DNA of 64,000 nt, from contig NZ_ML133539.1 of the NCBI RefSeq assembly GCF_003985145.1, positions 49,256 through 113,255 on the forward strand. The letters run 5' to 3'. The stretch comes from Rhizobium anhuiense (GTDB lineage Bacteria; Pseudomonadota; Alphaproteobacteria; Rhizobiales; Rhizobiaceae). Below are positions 41,837 through 52,852 of this stretch, one piece after another. Below the pieces are notes generated by a model. That model searched no databases and had not been told where the DNA came from. It was given only the letters and a program-made list of their open reading frames with translations. The translations under genes and the position numbers were made by a program. How positions within the stretch are numbered: the stretch's first letter is position 1; each line of letters starts with the position of its first letter.

Positions 41837-42448
41837 ATGCACTCGTTCCAGCCAGCTCAGACGCAACGACCTGCGCCGCGCCCTGAACAGGGCGTTTTTC
41901 AGCGTGTGCCCATCAACATGCAGGGCCGGCTGATGCTTGCGAACTACGAGGAGTTCGAATGCATGGTGATCGACATGTCGCCCGGCGACATGTACGTCAC
42001 GTGCTCCGGGCGGCCGCGCGCCAACGAACGCGTCGTCGCCTATATCGATCATCTCGGACGCGTCGAAGGTTATGTCCAGACGCTCGATGGCCGCGGCTTC
42101 ACCATGTCGATCAACGCCACCGACCGGAAGCGCGAGAAGCTCGCGGCCCAGCTCACCTGGCTCGCCAACAAACATGAACTCGGCCTGCCGGAAGATCGCC
42201 GCCACGACCGCCTGACGCCGCGCGACACGAAGACCGAGCTGACGCTCGAAGACGGCACGCGTTATTCCTGCCGCATCATGGACCTTTCGCTGTCTGGTGC
42301 TGCCGTCGACGTCGAGATGCGTCCCTCGATCGGGACGGCGGTGCGCCTCGGCAACATGCGCGGCCGCGTTGTGCGCCATTTCGTCGAAGGCGTGGCGATC
42401 GAATTCCTGTCGATCCAGTCCCGCGAGACGCTGCGCGAATTCCTGTAA
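41837..42448 (+). CDS. PilZ domain protein with two PilZ-like modules
   Basis: This 203-residue protein has two PilZ-like halves. The first has RVPINMQGRL and DMSPGDMYV; the second has RRHDRLTPR and the canonical DLSLSGAAV. PilZ domains bind cyclic-di-GMP through an arginine patch and D/NxSxxG. The second module keeps both motifs and is the likely binder. It may control motility or exopolysaccharide. The ATG at 41837 is preceded by a TTG in frame. Confidence 0.92.
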   Translation: MHSFQPAQTQRPAPRPEQGVFQRVPINMQGRLMLANYEEFECMVIDMSPGDMYVTCSGRPRANERVVAYIDHLGRVEGYVQTLDGRGFTMSINATDRKREKLAAQLTWLANKHELGLPEDRRHDRLTPRDTKTELTLEDGTRYSCRIMDLSLSGAAVDVEMRPSIGTAVRLGNMRGRVVRHFVEGVAIEFLSIQSRETLREFL

Positions 42449-42822
42449 CAATGGCTGAAAATGAGGCTGCCCTGCCGAGGGTTCTGTGGCGGGGGCAATT
42501 CTTGACGGGCTTCCATCGAACGCGATTGCCGGATCCGGCGCGCACCCGGTCAGGTCGTGTTGAAAAGCCTGCACTTCATGGCAAGAGCTTTGCAAGTGGC
42601 AACAAATCCGGCTTTGGAAGGCAAGCGTCTATTCCTGTCGCAAGTCGTTCCATCCAGTCGGTAGATAATATTATGAGTGGAACAAGCTGCGACACCGATC
42701 GGCGCCCGATGAGGTCGCCCAGGATTGTGCAGTAATTTGCGTCCGGGAATGCCCCGCCCTCGCCCATCTTCCCTTTGTCAGCGATATGATGGATAAGGTC
42801 GGCTTCGACCGCAGGGGCACCG
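42449..42822. other. Intergenic region without recognised features
   Basis: This 374-bp spacer lies between the PilZ gene and the prolyl iminopeptidase gene. I see no convincing frame, terminator or repeat in it. It may hold the promoter of the peptidase gene. Confidence 0.3.
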
Positions 42823-43797
42823 ATGTCAGCTCTCTATTCGGAAATCGAACCCTATGATCATGGTCTGCTCGATACGGGTGACGGCAATCTGATCTACTGG
42901 GAGGCCTGCGGCAATCCGGCGGGCCAGCCGGCGCTGGTGCTGCATGGCGGACCGGGCTCCGGCTGCTCGACCACGGCGCGGCGCTATTTCGATCCCGGTG
43001 CCTACCGAATCATTCTGTTCGATCAGCGCAATTGCGGCCGCAGCCTGCCGAGTGCTGCCGATCCCGAAACCGATCTCTCCCTTAACACCACCTGGCATCT
43101 CGTGGCCGACATCGAGCGGCTGCGCACCTGTCTCGGCATCGACACCTGGCTGCTTTTCGGCAATTCCTGGGGTTCGACGCTGGCGCTCGCCTATGCCGAA
43201 ACCCATCCGGAGCGGGTCGCGGCGATCGTCCTGTCAGGCGTGACCACCACCCGCCGCTCGGAAATCGACTGGCTCTCTCGCGGCATGGCGCCGCTCTTCC
43301 CGGAAGAATGGCACCGTTTCCGTCAGGCCATTCCCCCAGGGGTGCCGGGTCGAGAGGAAGACATGGTTGCCGCCTATCATCGTCTCCTCAACGATCCGGA
43401 CCCGGAGACCCGCCTCAAGGCGGCGCGCGACTGGCATGATTGGGAAGCGGCCTCGATCCTGCTTGCTGATCCCCAAGGCCTGCCGCGCCGCTGGGCTGAT
43501 CCCGCCTATCTGCTGACGCGCGCCCGCATCATCACTCATTACTTCAGCTATGGCGCATGGCTGGAGGATGGCGAACTGCTGAAGAACGCCACGCGGCTTG
43601 CCGGCATTCCCGGTATCCTGCTGCAGGGAAGGTTCGACATCGAGGCGCCGCTCGTCACTGCCTGGGAACTCGCCCGCGCCTGGCCGCAAAGCGAGCTCAG
43701 CGTCCTTCCGCGTGCTGCCCATTCCATCGCAAATCCGGACATGAGCGCGGCGATCGTCGCAGCGACCGATCGATTTCGCGATATCCAGCAAAAATAA
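42823..43797 (+). CDS. pip: Prolyl iminopeptidase
   Basis: This 324-residue alpha/beta hydrolase removes N-terminal proline from peptides. It shows the family blocks YWEACGNPAGQPALVLHGGPGSG, FDQRNCGRS, the nucleophile elbow GNSWGSTLALAY, and LPRAAHSIA with the catalytic histidine. Length matches the S33 peptidase family. Upstream is a long gap, so it is probably transcribed alone. Confidence 0.94.
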   Translation: MSALYSEIEPYDHGLLDTGDGNLIYWEACGNPAGQPALVLHGGPGSGCSTTARRYFDPGAYRIILFDQRNCGRSLPSAADPETDLSLNTTWHLVADIERLRTCLGIDTWLLFGNSWGSTLALAYAETHPERVAAIVLSGVTTTRRSEIDWLSRGMAPLFPEEWHRFRQAIPPGVPGREEDMVAAYHRLLNDPDPETRLKAARDWHDWEAASILLADPQGLPRRWADPAYLLTRARIITHYFSYGAWLEDGELLKNATRLAGIPGILLQGRFDIEAPLVTAWELARAWPQSELSVLPRAAHSIANPDMSAAIVAATDRFRDIQQK

Positions 43798-44172
43798 TTT
43801 TCCCGCCGGCATCAGGGGTCTGAGCGATATTCCGCTTTTGAACCGACCGAATCGGTCCATTCCGGCGACCTTTCCGGCCGGTCGCACCCCGCCTGAGATC
43901 GCCAGCCGGCCACCGAAAATTATCCGGCTCAACGAAAACCCTTAACATGAGGACGGCAACGCAACCTCTTGGCGGGTGAAAGCCTTGTTGCGTGAATTAC
44001 AATTTTAATCGATTTCGCGACAAATCCGCTTCGAATTTTATGCGCATTCGAATCTGTTTTTAGCCAAGTTTTATCGGCATTTGAATCAACTAAGCCTTTA
44101 ATTCTATTGCGTAATTTTGCGTGAGGTAAAAACGTCTGTGCCATTGTCACCCTAACTTACGGGGAGACGGCA
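43798..44172. other. Intergenic region, AT-rich toward its right end
   Basis: This 375-bp spacer separates pip from the transglutaminase-like gene. The last 150 bases are AT-rich compared with the genome, which fits a promoter region, and ACGGGGAGACGGC supplies the ribosome binding site for the next gene. No gene, palindrome or RNA element was recognised. Confidence 0.3.
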
Positions 44173-44778
44173 ATGACAACTGCAAATATCCTGAAAGGCG
44201 GCCTTCTGGCCGGTGCCATCACCATGGCAATGGCGGGTTCGGGACAGGCGATGCCCGCCAGCATGGCCCTGGCGGGCAATGCCAGCCCGCCGATCGGACA
44301 CTATGAATTCTGCAAGGCGAATCCAAAGGAATGTGTCGAAGTCGGCGGCGATGCCGGACCGGCCATCCTCACCGAGGATCGCTGGAAGGAAATTCTCAAG
44401 GTCAACTACGCCGTCAATTCGACGATCCAGCCGATGACGGATGAGCAGATCTACGGTGTCGAAGAGCGTTGGGCCTATCCAACCACCGTCGGCGACTGCG
44501 AGGACTATGCGCTGCTGAAGCGCAAGATGCTGATCGACGACGGCTTCTCGCCGTCCGATACGCTGATAACAGTCGTGCTCCAGCCGAATGGCGAAGGCCA
44601 TGCCGTGCTGACGGTCCGCACCGATCACGGCGACTTCATCCTCGACAACATGCGCAACAAGGTGCTGCTGTGGTCGGATACCGAATACACCTATCTGAAG
44701 CGCCAGTCCGCCGACGATCCGGCCCGCTGGTCGAAGCTTCAGGACGGCCGCGCTGTCGCGGTCGGTAGCGTCAAGTAG
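44173..44778 (+). CDS. Bacterial transglutaminase-like cysteine proteinase (periplasmic)
   Basis: This 201-residue protein of the BTLCP (DUF920) family has a signal peptide (MTTANILKGGLLAGAITMAMAGSGQA) and the catalytic triad Cys109 (VGDCEDYA), His143 (GEGHAVLTV) and Asp158 (FILDNM). Relatives such as LapG cleave adhesins at the outer membrane under cyclic-di-GMP control, but no LapD-like partner is adjacent. The secreted or periplasmic location and triad are clear; the substrate is not. Confidence 0.92.
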   Translation: MTTANILKGGLLAGAITMAMAGSGQAMPASMALAGNASPPIGHYEFCKANPKECVEVGGDAGPAILTEDRWKEILKVNYAVNSTIQPMTDEQIYGVEERWAYPTTVGDCEDYALLKRKMLIDDGFSPSDTLITVVLQPNGEGHAVLTVRTDHGDFILDNMRNKVLLWSDTEYTYLKRQSADDPARWSKLQDGRAVAVGSVK

Positions 44779-44855
44779 GAACAAGCCTGCCGGCCATGTC
44801 GGCTGCAGTCTGCGGCCCGGTCAGTCCCCGCATCCCGTCCCCGACCGGCGCCCAA

Positions 44856-44896
44856 GAGCCGTTCCCGCTGTCCCGGGAACGGCTCGCCCCTTTTTT
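44856..44896 (+). terminator. Rho-independent terminator
   Basis: GAGCCGTTCCCG (44856-44867) and CGGGAACGGCTC (44874-44885) form a perfect 12-bp stem with a 6-nt loop, followed by GCCCC and six T residues. It ends the transglutaminase-like gene transcript. Confidence 0.88.
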
Positions 44897-45020
44897 AAGG
44901 CTTGCCTTCAGCCCCTTAGCAAATTGTTAACCATACCGATCCGATCATACCGATGAGATTCATCATCGGTACCGGCGGCTCATGTTCTTCCTGGGGCGGA
45001 CCGAAACGCGAAGAACCACC

Positions 45021-45767
45021 ATGAGCCATGCCGCGCACAGCGCAACCGACGAGCAACCGCTTCTTTCCATGGGGTTTCTCTTCCGCACGATGGCGGTGAT
45101 CGCCATTCTGGCGGCCCTGACTATTGCCATCAGCATCGGCGGCCGTTGGTTCGGCAGGCATATCTCGCTCGCCGGCAACACCGACAGCACGGCTGAAATC
45201 ATGCTGGCCATCGGCCGCGACACCGTCAAATTCCCGGAAAATGCCATCCGCTTCCCCAGTCAAAGGCATGAGGGCGCTGCCGAGCGCGTCGATCTCTACC
45301 TCGCCTGGCCCGAAATGCAGGGTTACGGCAAGGAAAATCACCTTCGATTCGACGATGTCGCTCAATCCTCCGGCCTGATCTTCCTGCAGATCACACAGAG
45401 CACCATGTCGCGCGACATGTCGGGGCGGCTGGAGCCGATCTATTCGCATCTGCTCGAAGGACCGGCCGAGCCTTTCCGCGACGGACTGACGCTGCATCGT
45501 CTTCGCGCCGATGCCGGTTACGGTGACGAAGTGTTGCTGACGGCGCCCCTCAAGGGCAGGCCGGACTACGTCGTGCGCTGCATTTTACCTTCAGCCCCGG
45601 ACAAGGCGGCGAGCGGAGATTGTCAGCGCGATATCAAGGTCGGCAGGGATCTCAGCGTTCTCTACCGTTTCTCGAGCAGCCATCTCGACGAGTGGGAACA
45701 TATTGATGCCGCTATCCGCACCTTTGTGGACGCGCGTCTTGTGAACCGTTCTGCGACAGGTCCCTAA
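45021..45767 (+). CDS. Conserved rhizobial membrane-anchored hypothetical protein
   Basis: This 248-residue protein has one transmembrane helix near residues 22-40 (FRTMAVIAILAALTIAISI) and a periplasmic domain with the phrase FPSQRHEGAAERVDLYLAWPEMQGY. Two cysteines (RCILP, DCQRD) could form a disulfide. I do not know a function for the family. The start is placed at MSHAAHSATDEQ; an in-frame ATG at 44982 would add 13 residues. It precedes the DD-carboxypeptidase gene by about 140 bp. Confidence 0.78.
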   Translation: MSHAAHSATDEQPLLSMGFLFRTMAVIAILAALTIAISIGGRWFGRHISLAGNTDSTAEIMLAIGRDTVKFPENAIRFPSQRHEGAAERVDLYLAWPEMQGYGKENHLRFDDVAQSSGLIFLQITQSTMSRDMSGRLEPIYSHLLEGPAEPFRDGLTLHRLRADAGYGDEVLLTAPLKGRPDYVVRCILPSAPDKAASGDCQRDIKVGRDLSVLYRFSSSHLDEWEHIDAAIRTFVDARLVNRSATGP

Positions 45768-45904
45768 AATGCCCCCCGGACAGCGAAATAAACGATTCAT
45801 CATAAACGGATTGGTAACGCCCAACCGGTAATTTTGAAAGACGAGCTGTGCGGCGGGAGGTGTGCGGTTCCTGCCCCAATATCCGAAATGCCAAATATCT
45901 GAAA

Positions 45905-47506
45905 ATGCAAGCGAAGAGTGGAATAGTGTCAAGGTCAGTCTCCTCCGTATCATCGTCCCGATCCGGCAGCTTTTTCGCAAAGCTGCTGGCGATCCTTTCG
46001 GTGGCTGTCACGATCGTCCTGGTCGATTCGGTGAATGCCGACGCGGAAGCGGCGAACCCGAAATATGCGGGCATCGTCGTCGACGCCAAGACCGGCAACG
46101 TTCTCTACAGCGAGAATGCCGACCGGCTGCAATACCCCGCCTCCCTGACCAAGATGATGACCCTCTACATGACCTTCGAGGCGCTGGAGCAGGGTCGCAT
46201 CCGTCTCGATACACCGGTTCCCTTCTCCGCCCATGCGGCAGCCCAGGCGCCGACCAAGCTCGGCGTGCGCGCCGGCGGCACGATCACCGTCGAGCAGGGC
46301 ATTCTCGGCCTCGTCACCCTGTCGGCCAATGATGCAGCAACCGCACTCGGCGAAATGCTAGGCGGCGGCAGTGAGGATCGCTTCGCCCAACTGATGACCG
46401 CCAAGGCACATGCGCTCGGCATGACCCGCACCACCTATCGCAACGCCAACGGCCTGCCGAATACGGCGCAGATGACGACAGCCCGCGATCAGGCCCGCCT
46501 CGGCATCGCCCTTCGTCAGCATTTCCCGCAATATTACGGCTATTTCTCCACACGCGCCTTCAAGTTCGGCAGCCGCACGATTCGCAGCCACAACCGCCTC
46601 GTCGGTTCGGTGCGCGGTGTCGACGGCATCAAGACCGGTTACACCCGCGCTGCCGGCTTCAACCTGGTGAGCTCGGTGCAGGTCGACGGCAAATCGATCG
46701 TCGGTGTTGTGCTCGGCGGCGCCTCGACGCCTGCCCGCGATGCCCAGATGCGCAATCTGATCGCCACCTACCTGCCGAAGGCATCGAGCCGCGGTGGATC
46801 GTCGGCGCTGATCGCCCAGGCAGCCCCTGCCCCGGCGATGATCGAAACACCTGCTCCGGTCCAGCCGCAGAAGGCCCAGCAGAAAGCTCAGCCGCAAATG
46901 GCCCAACAGCAGGTCGCAAAGACGATCACCGCAGCGCAGCCGCCGGTCTCTGCCACCGCTGCCGATCTCAGCCTGCCGCATAAGGGGCCGATGCCGGATG
47001 CCCGCTATCAGGTCGCCGAGACCGAAGTCGCTTATGCCGAGACCGCTCAGTCGAAATCCGACAATCCGCTGGTAGCACAGCCGATGCCGGCGCCGACCAA
47101 GGTCAAGACCATGACCTTCAAGCAGCAGGCCTCGGTCACGGTACCGACGCCGGCGTCCGCCTCCATGGCGCCGGAACAGGGCGATACCGCTGTCGATAAC
47201 GTCACGACCGCTTCGACCACTCCCTCCCCGACTCGTGCTGCTTCAATCAGCAACGGCCCGACCGGCTGGGTCGTGCAGGTCGGCGTCTCGCCGAGCCGGC
47301 AGATGGCCATGGACCTTCTGGAAAGCGCCAAGAGCAAGGGCGGCAAGGCACTGGCCTCGGCAAAGCCTTTCGCAGTCGCCTACGCCGCTGGAGGTGACCA
47401 GCTTTACCGTGCCCGCTTTGGTGGCTTCGACGACCAGCGCGATGCGGTCAACGCCTGCAAGGCCTTGAAGAAGGCCGGCATCAAGTGCTGGGCGGCTGCC
47501 CAATGA
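45905..47506 (+). CDS. D-alanyl-D-alanine carboxypeptidase with SPOR domain
   Basis: This 533-residue penicillin-binding protein (peptidase S11) trims the terminal D-alanine of peptidoglycan stem peptides. After a membrane anchor/signal (LLAILSVAVTIVLV) come the active-site motifs SLTK, SAND and KTGYT. A long proline-alanine-glutamine linker (PVQPQKAQQKAQ) leads to a C-terminal SPOR domain (GWVVQVGVSPSR and ACKALKKAGIKCW) that binds denuded septal glycan. The start MQAKSG at 45905 is preferred over GTG 45848. Confidence 0.93.
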   Translation: MQAKSGIVSRSVSSVSSSRSGSFFAKLLAILSVAVTIVLVDSVNADAEAANPKYAGIVVDAKTGNVLYSENADRLQYPASLTKMMTLYMTFEALEQGRIRLDTPVPFSAHAAAQAPTKLGVRAGGTITVEQGILGLVTLSANDAATALGEMLGGGSEDRFAQLMTAKAHALGMTRTTYRNANGLPNTAQMTTARDQARLGIALRQHFPQYYGYFSTRAFKFGSRTIRSHNRLVGSVRGVDGIKTGYTRAAGFNLVSSVQVDGKSIVGVVLGGASTPARDAQMRNLIATYLPKASSRGGSSALIAQAAPAPAMIETPAPVQPQKAQQKAQPQMAQQQVAKTITAAQPPVSATAADLSLPHKGPMPDARYQVAETEVAYAETAQSKSDNPLVAQPMPAPTKVKTMTFKQQASVTVPTPASASMAPEQGDTAVDNVTTASTTPSPTRAASISNGPTGWVVQVGVSPSRQMAMDLLESAKSKGGKALASAKPFAVAYAAGGDQLYRARFGGFDDQRDAVNACKALKKAGIKCWAAAQ

Positions 47507-47619
47507 GCTATTCGATGCTGCCTGCAAGATGGCCGGCGGCATCGGTAACGGCCGGAATCGGTGTTTGCGTTTCCGGCCACAATTCTTGAACTCGATCAGT
47601 ATTGCGTACGAGGAAAACA

Positions 47620-47895
47620 ATGGCGATCAATGAGAATTTTCCGGGAGTGCCTTCAGACCGCCGCACGGCGACCAAAGGGCGCTCATCTCTGCATCCGCTG
47701 CACGAGGCGGCTTTGCGCCTGGCCGAGATCGGCCTGCAGCGGCCGAAGGCGAAATCTCCGAAGACCCGGGATCTCATTAATCTGCTGCTTTGCCATGGCG
47801 CGCGCGCCTGGCGCTATTCCCAGCCCGAAGCCCGGATCCACCTGCATGTGACCTCGCCGGACGGCAGCGCGCCGGTGCAGTTGCGCCTGCGCTGA
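47620..47895 (+). CDS. Small hypothetical protein
   Basis: This 91-residue basic protein starts at ATG 47620 after AGGAAAA. It has segments HEAALRLAEIGLQ and LINLLLCHGARAWRYSQPEARIHL. No membrane helix, signal or known domain is visible. It looks like a conserved small rhizobial protein of unknown role. It is convergent with the DUF1489 gene. Confidence 0.65.
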   Translation: MAINENFPGVPSDRRTATKGRSSLHPLHEAALRLAEIGLQRPKAKSPKTRDLINLLLCHGARAWRYSQPEARIHLHVTSPDGSAPVQLRLR

Positions 47896-47905
47896 ACTGC
47901 GGAGA

Positions 47906-47936
47906 GTGGCAGCGTCTCCGATCGGACGGCTGCCAC
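47906..47936. terminator. Stem-loop between convergent genes
   Basis: GTGGCAGC (47906-47913) and GCTGCCAC (47929-47936) pair perfectly, and GTC/GGAC inside can extend the helix. It lies between convergent genes, so a terminator role is likely, though no long T-run follows. Confidence 0.45.
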
Positions 47937-47975
47937 ACGCATAAATCGTTCGGAAATTGTTTCTGATTTACGGGC

Positions 47976-48413
47976 TTACAGCAGGCCAAGTTCCGTAAGC
48001 TCGCGGCGAAGATCCGCGGGCATTTCGGCAATGCCGGCGCCAAGGCTTGTCAGGTCGCGCGGCACGTCGTCCTCAGTGTAATAACGCCAGCCCTGGAAGG
48101 GACGCTTCGGCTGCACCGCCGTCTCGATGACCTCCGGGCCGAGCACCAGGCGGCAGCGCGAAATCCCCTCGCCGTCCGTGAAGGTCTCGATGCCGAGCAG
48201 CTTCTGCCGTGCCTGCACCTGCCCCTTGATCACCCAATAGAGCGAACCGCCGTCAAGCAGCTCCTCCATGCGTTTCGGCACCATGCGCGTCGTATGCACC
48301 GAATGCGGCTCGAGGCCGGCGGCAATGGCGCGCAGCGCGCGTTCCGCCACCCATTCGCGCAGATCGTCTATCGAGTCGGCGCCGACACAGAGTTTGATGA
48401 GATGCAATGCCAT
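47976..48413 (-). CDS. DUF1489 family protein
   Basis: This 145-residue protein has the DUF1489 pattern: MALHLIKLCVGADSIDDL, HTTRMVPKRMEELLDGGSLYWVIKG and GWRYYTEDDVPRDL. The family is conserved in alphaproteobacteria and has no assigned function; it may bind RNA or nucleotide, but that is a guess. It lies 60 bp downstream of the serine dehydratase gene on the same strand. Confidence 0.92.
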   Translation of the reverse strand: MALHLIKLCVGADSIDDLREWVAERALRAIAAGLEPHSVHTTRMVPKRMEELLDGGSLYWVIKGQVQARQKLLGIETFTDGEGISRCRLVLGPEVIETAVQPKRPFQGWRYYTEDDVPRDLTSLGAGIAEMPADLRRELTELGLL

Positions 48414-48473
48414 GCTGCCGTTGAAATCCTTTTGGCAGCGAGCGTCAAGAGCAAGCTTCCAGCGTCCACAAAC

Positions 48474-49877
<1,404 letters not shown>

Positions 49878-49983
49878 GGGTGCGCCTTCTGAATACAAGG
49901 ATGCAAGCATAAGCGGGGCCGGTTTAAAATCCGCGCGGCACACCGACATCGCATGGAGCCGGTGCGACATTCGGTGCACACGA

Positions 49984-50073
49984 GAGCGTCCCGCGTCCAA
50001 TGGGACGCTCCAGCACTTTGAGTTTGCGCATAATCCTTTCCGAAAATCGAATCCGATTTTCGGGGTTATGCGC
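49984..50073. repeat. Rhizobial palindromic intergenic repeats
   Basis: Two adjacent palindromes are visible. GAGCGTCCC (49984-49992) pairs with GGGACGCTC (50002-50010). GCGCATAA... (from 50026) pairs with ...TTATGCGC (to 50073), with a nested CCGAAAATCG (50040-50049) / CGATTTTCGG (50054-50063). Similar blocks are scattered between genes in Rhizobium genomes. Confidence 0.65.
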
Positions 50074-50176
50074 CAAACCAAGCGGTCCGCCTTGTCAGTC
50101 ACTATAGCATTTCAAATGGGAAGGTTTGCACAACTTGTCCGTTGTTAGACGAGACGACACATTGTAAATTGAACGC

Positions 50177-50578
50177 ATGGCGCTCAAACGGATGGACAAC
50201 GTAGGAATCGTCGTCGACGACCTCGGAGAGGCGATTGATTTCTTTGGCGAGCTCGGTCTCGAGCTCGAAGGGCGGACCACGATCGAAGGAGAATGGGCCG
50301 GACGTGTCACTGGACTGGGCGATCAGCGCGTCGAGATTGCCATGATGCGCACGCCGGACGGTCACAGCCGGCTCGAACTCTCCCGCTTCCTCACGCCACC
50401 CACTGTCGCGGATCACCGCAATGCCCCGGTGAACGCTCTGGGCTACCTTCGCGTCATGTTCACGGTCGATGATATCGACGAGACGCTTGAAAGGCTCCGC
50501 AGGCGCGGCGCGCAACTCGTGGGCGAAGTCGTGCAGTACAAGGACGCGTATCGGCTCTGCTACATCCGCGGGCTTTGA
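50177..50578 (+). CDS. VOC family (glyoxalase/bleomycin resistance-like) protein
   Basis: This 133-residue protein has the vicinal-oxygen-chelate fold pattern: MDNVGIVVDDLGEAIDFFGELGLE, DGHSRLELSRFL and RVMFTVDDIDETLERLRRRGAQLVGEV. Members bind a metal and act as lyases, dioxygenases or binding proteins. The substrate cannot be told from sequence. It is convergent with the acyltransferase to the right. Confidence 0.9.
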   Translation: MALKRMDNVGIVVDDLGEAIDFFGELGLELEGRTTIEGEWAGRVTGLGDQRVEIAMMRTPDGHSRLELSRFLTPPTVADHRNAPVNALGYLRVMFTVDDIDETLERLRRRGAQLVGEVVQYKDAYRLCYIRGL

Positions 50579-50617
50579 GGGCTTCTCATCGGACTCGCCC
50601 AAGAGCTCAACTGAGCA

Positions 50618-51781
50618 CTATGCGCGAAGCTTCTCGTCGCGACTATCCTGAATGACCGTGCCGTCGGCCCCATCCTGGGTTTCGGGCATAGCGCCGTGCA
50701 GCAGGCGCTTTTCGATCTCTTGCAGGTTGACGATCGCGCGATCCATTTGATCGGCCGGAGTTTCGTGCGGAACCATGCGCGTGCGATTATTCTGCCATAG
50801 CCTGACCAGCAGCCGACGACCGGGAGCCTCGATCGTCTCGTGGATGAACCATGCCCCGGCTACCGCTACGAAAAGCGTCGCCACGATGAGCGCCGGTTCG
50901 GGCATCAAGCCATCAAAAGTCAGACGCGCCAGGAACATTATGGGGACATGGAAAAGGTAAAGTGAAAAGCTGATCTTCCCGAGAAACCGTACTGGTGCAG
51001 CTGCCAGGACATCTGCAGCGATCGGGGGTTGTCGAGCGACGAGCCCGACGATGACGGCTGCGGACACCGCGCTTTGCAGGCTCCAGAATTCAGGGGAAAA
51101 GCCCGGGAAGATATGCCTGTAAGTGAAAAACACCGCCAGAAGGAAAAGCGTTGAAATTCCCGTGAGGGTCGATGGAATCCAGCTGCTCCAGTAGGAATGC
51201 ATCATCCCGGCAAGTGCGCCGAAAAGAAAATAAGGGAGCTTGGAGACGAGCAATATTCCCGGGCCTGGCAATTCAACCAGTCCGTCCACGACGACGACCA
51301 CGGTCAGGCCCACAATCATGCCGCTATAGCGTTGCGGCTGGGCCAAGCAAAGCCACAGGACGGGAAAGAGCAGATAGAATTGGATCTCAGGTGGTATCGA
51401 CCAGAAAACACCACTGGAGCCGAGAAGAAAGACATGGCGCACAAAATCCGCGCCGCCCGCGATCGGCTGAACAAAATCCAGATTTTGCACGCTCGACAGC
51501 ATCGCTACCAGAACGACGGCCGCCAGATAGACCGGGTAGATGCGGGCAAAGCGGCTCACAAGAAAATCCAACACGTTTTCTCTCGTGACCGGCCGTGAGC
51601 CGTAGAGATGAGCCATCAGGAAGCCGCTAAGAGCAAAAAACAAACCGACAGCTTCGTCGCCCATCGACACGAGATGCGGAGCTGTGATTGGAAAGATAAA
51701 GCCAATATGGGCTCCAACGACCAGAAGCGCAGCGACACCGCGCAGGCCATCGAGACTCGGGATGTAATCCGGCCGGCTCAT
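50618..51781 (-). CDS. Acyltransferase family 3 membrane protein
   Basis: This 387-residue membrane acyltransferase has the family start YIPSLDGLRGVAALLVVGAHIG with Arg and His, then GLFFALSGFLMAHLY, and about ten hydrophobic segments. It probably acylates a surface polysaccharide or lipid. It differs from the copy at 19.8 kb in length and sequence, so the two are not a recent duplication. The hydrophilic tail from about residue 340 is extended. Confidence 0.92.
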   Translation of the reverse strand: MSRPDYIPSLDGLRGVAALLVVGAHIGFIFPITAPHLVSMGDEAVGLFFALSGFLMAHLYGSRPVTRENVLDFLVSRFARIYPVYLAAVVLVAMLSSVQNLDFVQPIAGGADFVRHVFLLGSSGVFWSIPPEIQFYLLFPVLWLCLAQPQRYSGMIVGLTVVVVVDGLVELPGPGILLVSKLPYFLFGALAGMMHSYWSSWIPSTLTGISTLFLLAVFFTYRHIFPGFSPEFWSLQSAVSAAVIVGLVARQPPIAADVLAAAPVRFLGKISFSLYLFHVPIMFLARLTFDGLMPEPALIVATLFVAVAGAWFIHETIEAPGRRLLVRLWQNNRTRMVPHETPADQMDRAIVNLQEIEKRLLHGAMPETQDGADGTVIQDSRDEKLRA

Positions 51782-52087
51782 GGGTCACTTTTGAATCAGC
51801 TGTTCAGGTTCAGTCCTGAACAATTGGCCATCACAACTTTACAAGCGGTTAACACGGTGCGCTCTCGTCTGCCGGTTGCCACGCAAGCTCGTTGATAACA
51901 GGGATTTCAGCGCGCTCCCTCCGGAAGATGCCGGTCGGTTGTCCACTAAGCCTTGTCGTTTCCCGACGGCTCTATTATGCCGAAGTGCCGCATGGCCAAA
52001 AGCCCGCGTATAGCCGCCGAACTCGGCCATACGGCACAATCCGACTTGCGGCATAGTGGCCGCGTTCATGCGGAGACTGAATCACTG
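51782..52087. other. Intergenic region between acyltransferase and DUF599 gene
   Basis: This 306-bp divergent spacer probably holds promoters for the two flanking genes. No coding or structural feature was recognised. Confidence 0.3.
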
Positions 52088-52852
52088 ATGACGACGGCGG
52101 ATTATATCGCTCTGGCCTTCTTTGCCTGCGTCTGGATGGGCTATTCCTGGCTGCTGCACGGCCGCACCTTCTTCGGACGCACCAGCCTGACCCATGCGAT
52201 GACCGAACGGCGCCGGGAATGGATCTACAATTCGCTGCGCCGCGACCTGAAGATGATCGACACGCAGATCATGGCCGGCTTGCAGAACGGCACCGCCTTC
52301 TTCGCATCCACCTCGATCTTCGCGATCGGCAGTTGCTTTGCCTTGCTCGGCGCGACCGAGAAGGTCGACGCCGTCTTCGCCGACCTGCCTTTCGTCTTTC
52401 ATGGCGGCCACGCCGTTTTCGAGATGAAGGTCGGCGGGCTGGCTGCGCTTTTCGGCTACGCCTTCTTCAAATTCGGCTGGTCCTACCGGCTGTTCAACTA
52501 CTGCACCATCCTATTCGGCTCGATCCCAATGATGCGCGACACCGAGCGCGACGTCATCGCCGCCGAGCGGGCCGCCGAACGCGTCATCCGCATGAACGTC
52601 ATTGCCGGCAGTAATTTCAACGAGGGCCTCCGGGCGATCTTCCTGTCGATCGGCTATCTCGGCTGGTTCATCAACCCTTATGTCTTCATGCTGACCACGG
52701 CGATCGTCATCTTCGTGCTGGCGCGGCGGCAGTTCTTCTCGGAGGCGCGACTGGCGATCATGGATGCCGGCCCGCCATCAAATCTCAACCTTTCTGCTAT
52801 TCGCCGCGACAGGCCGTCAAGCGGCGGACGTGATTTGCCCGAGGGACTTTGA
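52088..52852 (+). CDS. DUF599 family membrane protein
   Basis: This 254-residue protein belongs to the DUF599 family of integral membrane proteins. Four hydrophobic segments are visible (YIALAFFACVWMGYSWLL, FFASTSIFAIGSCFALLGA, KVGGLAALFGYAFFKFGWSY, PYVFMLTTAIVIFVLA). The function is unknown. Its stop overlaps the ATG of the next gene (TGATG), indicating translational coupling. Confidence 0.9.
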   Translation: MTTADYIALAFFACVWMGYSWLLHGRTFFGRTSLTHAMTERRREWIYNSLRRDLKMIDTQIMAGLQNGTAFFASTSIFAIGSCFALLGATEKVDAVFADLPFVFHGGHAVFEMKVGGLAALFGYAFFKFGWSYRLFNYCTILFGSIPMMRDTERDVIAAERAAERVIRMNVIAGSNFNEGLRAIFLSIGYLGWFINPYVFMLTTAIVIFVLARRQFFSEARLAIMDAGPPSNLNLSAIRRDRPSSGGRDLPEGL

